Under the pieces are notes generated by a model. It worked only from the letters and a program-made list of their open reading frames with translations. It did no database searches and was not told where the DNA came from. This document shows, one piece after another, positions 59,040 to 64,000 of a stretch of DNA of 64,000 nt. Both the position numbers and the translations under genes were made by a program. The stretch's first letter is position 1. Each line of letters begins with the position of its first letter. The DNA comes from Tetragonia tetragonoides (lineage: Eukaryota > Streptophyta > Magnoliopsida > Caryophyllales > Aizoaceae), in assembly GCA_038025085.1 (NCBI GenBank), contig CM076153.1:19443001-19507000 (forward strand). The letters run 5' to 3'.

Positions 59040-62000
59040 TTAAGTACCTTGTTCGAACAATTGAGGATAATACTTGCGCATATCAGCCTCAGTATCCCAA
59101 GTCACCTCTTCGACTTTGTGGTTAGCCCACAACACTTTCACAAGATTGATCGTAGACGCACGAGTTTTCTTCGTTTTCTCGTCTAGGATCCTCACAGGTT
59201 TAGTTCGCTCCTCAAGGACTCAAACTGGTTGCTCTTCATAGGTAAGTGTGTCATCTAACACTACCTTTTCGGGATTCAGCACATGACTCGGATCATGGTG
59301 ATATCTCTTGAGTAATGACACGTGGAACACATCGTGCACTTGCTCCAGATCCATAGGCATAGCAAGCCTATAAGCGACCTCTCCAATTCGTTCAATAATC
59401 TCATAGGGTCCAATGTACTTTGGGCTAAGCTTCCCTTTACGCCTAAATCTCATAACTCCACGAGTAGGCGATACTTTGAGAAGTACCTTCTCACCAACTT
59501 GGAATCCCTCCATTCGTCGATGTCGATCTGCATAGGCTTTCTGTCTATCTTGTGCAGCTTTCATCTTCTCTTGGACAAGTTTCACTTGATCCACAGTCTC
59601 TTGGATAAATTTCGGACCCAAACAAAGGTCTCACTTATGTCGTTCCAACACGTAGGAGATCGACACTTTCTCCCATACAACGCCTCGTAAGGTGCTCTCC
59701 CAGTACTCGCATGGTAGCTATTGTTGTAGGAGAACTCAATCAAAGGTAAACTCTTCTTCCAAGAGTCCTTCATCTCTAGAGCATAAGCTCGCAACATGTC
59801 CTTCAATGTCTGAATAGTACGCTCCGCATGACCATCTGTCGTAGGATGAAATGCCGTAATAAATTTCAACTTCGTACCAAAGGCATCTTGCAATTTGCCC
59901 CAGAAGTTCAACAAGGATCTCGTATCCCTGTCCGACACAATGTCCTTAGGTATTCCATGTAACCTCAATACCTCTTTCACATAAGCTGCAGCGAGTTGGT
60001 CCATTGACCAAGTCTTTTTCATTGCAATGAATCTCGCCGTTTTCGTTATTCAGTCGACAATAACCCAAATAGTGTCTTTGCCAGACCTTGTCTTTGGTAA
60101 TCCAGTCACGAAATCCATCGAGATTGAATCCCACTTTCATCCAGGAATTTCTAACGATTGAACAAGACCTCCAGGCCTCTTGTGTACGATCTTCACTTTT
60201 TGACAAGTACGACATTTCGCCACATACTCAGCACATTCTCGCTTCATGTTCATCCACCAAAACTAAAGTTTCAAGTCTTTGTACAGCTTATCACCGCCTG
60301 GGTGAACAGAATACGCAGTTCCATGCACCTCATCTAGAATTGTTCTCTTCAGCTCGTCATTGTCTGGTACACACCAACGCCCCTTCATCTTGATCGTACC
60401 ATCATCAAGGATCTCAAAATCAGGATGCTTTCCATCCTTTCTCTTGACACGTACCTCCTCTAGAAACGGGTCATGAACTTGCAACTGTCGGATCTCATCA
60501 TAGACTGACGGTCGCACTACAAATGCATTTAGTAACACTGGAGGCTCACCTTGTTGCACGACTTCTAGGTCCAACTTTCTGAATTCCTCACACAAGTCGT
60601 ACGGTAGCACCATCATGTTATTCACAGTGTGCGAAGTCTTCCTACTCAACCCATCAGCCACTACATTGGCCTTTCCCTCGTGATACTGAATATCCAGATC
60701 GTACTCAGATATCAACTCGAGCCATCTTTGTTGCCTCATATTCAACTCCTTTTGAGTGAAGATATACTTCAAACTCTTATGATCTGTAAAGATCTTGCAA
60801 CGAGCTCCATACAAGTAATGCCTCCAGATTTTCAAGGCAAAAATCATGGCAGCTAACTCCATGTCATGAGTAGGGTAGTTCTTCTCATGCACTTTCAAAT
60901 GGCGAGAGGCATAAGCAACCACCTTGCCATTATGCATAAGCACACACCCCAACCCATTCTTAGATGCATCACTATACAACTCAAATCCTTCCGTTCCAGA
61001 CGATAAAGTCAACACTGGTGCCGTAGTCAACCTCTTCTTAAGCTCTTGAAAAGCTTCTTCACATTGTTTAGTCCACTTGTATTTCATCTCCTTTTTCATC
61101 AAATTTGTGATAGGTCTAGCTACCTTGGAGAAGTCTTGCACAAATCTCCTATAATAGCCAGCCAACCCGAGGAAACTTCGTACCTCCGTCACACTCTTCG
61201 GAGCAGGCCAATCCATGACAGCCCGAACCTTAGAAGGATCAACAGAGACTCCTTCTTTAGAGATAATGTGCCCAAGAAAAGCAAAACTCTCTAGCTAAAA
61301 CTCACACTTTGAGAGTTTAGCGTACAATTTCTCATTCCGCAACACCTCCAAAACAATCCTCAAGTGTCTTCCGTGTTCCTCCTTGTCTTTCGAATACACC
61401 AAAATGTCGTCCATAAACACGACCACAAAACTATCCAGATATGGTCTAAAGGTGTTATTCATCATCTCCATGAACTTAGCAGGTGCATTAGTTAACCCAA
61501 ATGGCATAACTAGTAAACTCATAATGCCAATACCTTGTCCTAAAGGCAATTTTCGCAATGTCGACCTCATCAATTCTCAGCTGATGATAATCAGATGGCA
61601 AATCCACCTTCGAAAACACTCCAACTCCTTGGAGTTGATCGAACAAGTCTTCAATCGTAGGTAGAGGATACCTATTCTTGACAGTGACCTTGTTCAACTC
61701 ACGATAGTCAATGCAGAGACGCAGACTACTATCCTTCTTATGCGCAAATAGAACTGGTGCGCCCCACGGTGACACACTAGATCTAATGTACCCTTTCTCT
61801 AGTAACTCCTCCAGTTGTTCCTTCAACTCTTTCATCTCTAAAGGTGTCATTCTATACGGTGCCCTCGAAATCGGCCCTGTTCCAGGAACTAGATCAATCT
61901 GAAACACAGTATCCCTCACTGGTGGCATACCAGGAATCTCCTTAGGGAAGACATCCGGAAACTCATTGACCACGTCAATCTTTGAGATTTCCTCGTCTAC

Positions 62001-63708
62001 TCCCTCTACATTCTGAATGTGACACAAAAATCCCTGACATCCTTTTCTCTAGGTGCTTTTCGCCACTAACATTGAAATAATCTCAATTCCTCCCTTAGTG
62101 ACAATTCCTTTATAAGAGATCCTATTACCTCTAGGCCCTTTCAGCGATATCTTTTATTCACTACAATCGATTCTCGCTTTGTACTTGTGAAGCCAATTCA
62201 TACCTAATATAACGTCAAAGTCTCCCAATTGAACCTCAATCAGGTCTGCAGGCAATTCAGACTCTGCAATGTTCACTCGAACATTGGGATGTATTACTCT
62301 TACGCAATACCACCTTCCCAGTAGGAGTGGTTATACTAGTCTCTAAAGGTTCTGTAATAGTTGAGCCCTGAAATTCCCCATGTTCCTTAGCAAAGTTTTT
62401 AGATATGAATGAATGTGATGCTCCAGAATCAAATAATACATAGGCAGGCAAAGAATTTACAAGAAACATACCAGTCACCACATTGTTTGCCGCATCAGCC
62501 TGTACTTGATTCATCACAAACAAACGACCTCCGTTTCTCTTCTGGTTGCCATTATTGTTCTGAACATTTCCAGCTTGTCCATTCAGCCCATTCTGCCGAT
62601 TACCACCCTGATTGTTCCCATTTTGACACTGAGCTGCAGGAGCTTGAACATTGTTGTTGCCCCCACCATTGTTCACGGTCTTTCCCTTCTGAGGACAATC
62701 AAAAGAACGATGCCCCAACTCTTGACAAGTGAAGCACCTCACCTTATTTCCAGCATAATCGAGTCCTGGGTGATTCTTATTGCACTTCTTGCAAATATAG
62801 GGTTTACCCTTCCAACCCCCATTACTCCGATGGCCATTACCATTGCCATTCTTGCCATTTCCATTCTTGGAATTCCCACCCTCATTGTGGTTATTTCCCT
62901 TGTTGTGGTTGTTGTTGTTCTTGTTGTTCTGATTGTTCCCTCCCCTGAACTTTTCCTTCTTCTCACCACCACTACCCTGATGGTCGTCAAAATTTCTCTT
63001 TCTCTCAGTCACCTCCTCTCGTTTCTTGTAAATCGCAGCTTGATTCGCAGCACGATTGTAGGCCTCTTGCACAGTTTGACACTTAAAACCTCTAAAAGAC
63101 TCGCAAATGGTCCAGTACAACCCATTCTGGAATCTACGGGCCCTTTGCTCTTCTGTAGAGACTAACTCTCCAGCAAAACGAGCAAGGTCGTCAAACTTTT
63201 CAGCATATTCCTGAAAAGTCATCCTTCCCTAGATAAGGTTCAAGAACTCGTTATATTTCTGATCCTGGAGATATTCTGGGTAGAACTCCTCTCGAAGAAT
63301 CGTTTTGAACATTTCCCAATTAAAACCCGATCAAGCTCTAATTGAGCTAACATTGGTTGTCCACCAACGATATGCCTTCTTTCGGAACAGATAGATAGCA
63401 CTATCTACCTTAAGTTCCTCCAGACACCCAGTTATTGCAAAGATCTTCTCTAAATCCCGCATCCAGTCGTCGAGAAGTACAGGGTCCTCGCGCCCCTCAA
63501 AAATAGGCAGGTTATGCCCTTTGATCTTCTTGGATACGGCGACGAAATCGTCACCCCCAGTAACCCTAGTGTCTTCCCTCTGTATCATCTGCGTGATGAA
63601 TGCATTAGACTGCGCCAAAGCTTGCTGCGACTGAGCAAGTTGCGCTAACAAGGCTTGCGCCATTTGTTCCCCATTCCCGACGCCTCCTTTGTCATTATTA
63701 TCTCCCAT
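59040..63708 (-). pseudogene. gag-pol of the minus-strand Tekay element
   Basis: Start ATG at 63708. Gag (63708-62640) is in one phase with two stops: TGA at 63331 and TAG near 63225, fitting CGA and CAG codons; it has MTFQEYAEKFDDLARFA, an asparagine/glycine-rich linker, and a CFTCQELGHRSFDC zinc knuckle. Protease: FDSGASHSFIS at about 62430, then a frameshift and stops. RT (62027-61295): [17 protein letters not shown], catalytic FMDD intact, with a frameshift near 61500. RNase H ([26 protein letters not shown]) and integrase (61216-59582): stop in the zinc-binding region near 60262, catalytic VSDRD and TDGHAE intact. Last part 59621-59040: a GKLSPKYIGPYEI domain and, after a TGA at about 59220, a chromodomain (LVKVLWANHKVEEVTW). 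Tekay/Del lineage. Confidence 0.92.
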
Positions 63709-64000
63709 CGAACTGTTCGAACTTTGATTCTTTGTCTATTTCTTCTAGGTGGCATCTAGCGACCTAAAGAATCAACAAAAGCAAAAGAAGAAGGGTATTA
63801 GTTACCCATATCACACTCAGGTGCGATAATCACAACTAACATATACACTTGACTCATATATATATGTTTAATAGCCAACTAGGGCTCTAGGCTCTTATTG
63901 CGTTCAAGCATGGCCTTATCACATTCTTGCGTACAAGCAAGTTCAGGTTTTAATTGACTTTGTTCTTCCTTATAGATAAACAAATAACAATCAAAATGAA
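63709..64000 (-). other. Leader of the Tekay element
   Basis: Sequence upstream of gag. No LTR end or primer-binding site appears before the window stops, so the 5' LTR lies beyond 64000. Confidence 0.55.

Noticed and set aside
62506..63165. Plus-strand open frame of 219 residues opposite Tekay gag
   Set aside because: It is the antisense of the Asn/Gly-rich linker of gag; composition explains the lack of stops and no domain is seen. Unlike the Tat antisense genes it has no TATA box, splice sites or conserved motif.

Overview
This is heterochromatic, repeat-packed nuclear DNA from a flowering plant, probably a eudicot. The evidence is the set of plant-specific mobile-element lineages: Ty3/gypsy Tat elements with two RNase H domains, Tekay and Reina chromoviruses with C-terminal chromodomains, a Mutator-like element with a PB1-like domain, and Helitron ends. 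I found no host gene, rRNA or tRNA gene. Almost every coding stretch is a decayed transposon gene. No species can be named from this sequence alone.

Layout. 1-4621: two related minus-strand gypsy elements (X and Y), both internally deleted and fused at about 2000. 4808-7768: a satellite array of about 17.5 monomers of 168-169 bp with a higher-order pattern. 7769-9790: a truncated plus-strand Tekay pol joined to Tekay LTR sequence. 9791-about 15090: a minus-strand Tat element that lost pol, with 3' region, gag remnant, PBS and LTR. 16032-40832: a three-level nest. The outer level is a minus-oriented Tekay-type solo LTR with target duplication ATTAT. A Reina element (17791-40550) inserted into it, and a 17.2-kb Tat element (19800-37039, target duplication GGTAC) inserted into the Reina protease. 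41978-about 42430: a putative LTR of an unassigned element. 43857-47041: a broken minus-strand MULE transposase. 47577-53176: AT-rich DNA with two Helitron 3' ends, a hAT-like fragment, a long TA microsatellite and a degenerate tandem repeat. 53177-55382: a plus-strand Tekay-type LTR. 55386-55880: a DNA-transposon coding fragment. 55881-63708: a minus-strand Tekay element (3' LTR, then pol and gag read right to left), whose 5' LTR lies beyond the window.

The most interesting feature is in the Tat element. Between integrase and 3' LTR, on the opposite strand, it carries two intron-containing genes of the plant mobile domain superfamily. One has two exons (29425-30955). The other has seven exons (31722-34473), and all six of its introns are GT-AG and phase 0. 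The proposed promoter of the two-exon gene, like the sense LTR promoter, has a cluster of GCCGCT/AGCGGC boxes followed by a TATA box; the other antisense gene has a similar cluster but only a degenerate TATA. Because the genomic RNA of the element is sense, antisense introns would not be spliced out during retrotransposition, which explains how they can persist.

Decay is consistent across the window. Many premature stops fit C-to-T (or G-to-A) change at CAG, CGA, CAA or TGG codons, as expected for methylated, silenced DNA, and several catalytic residues are lost.
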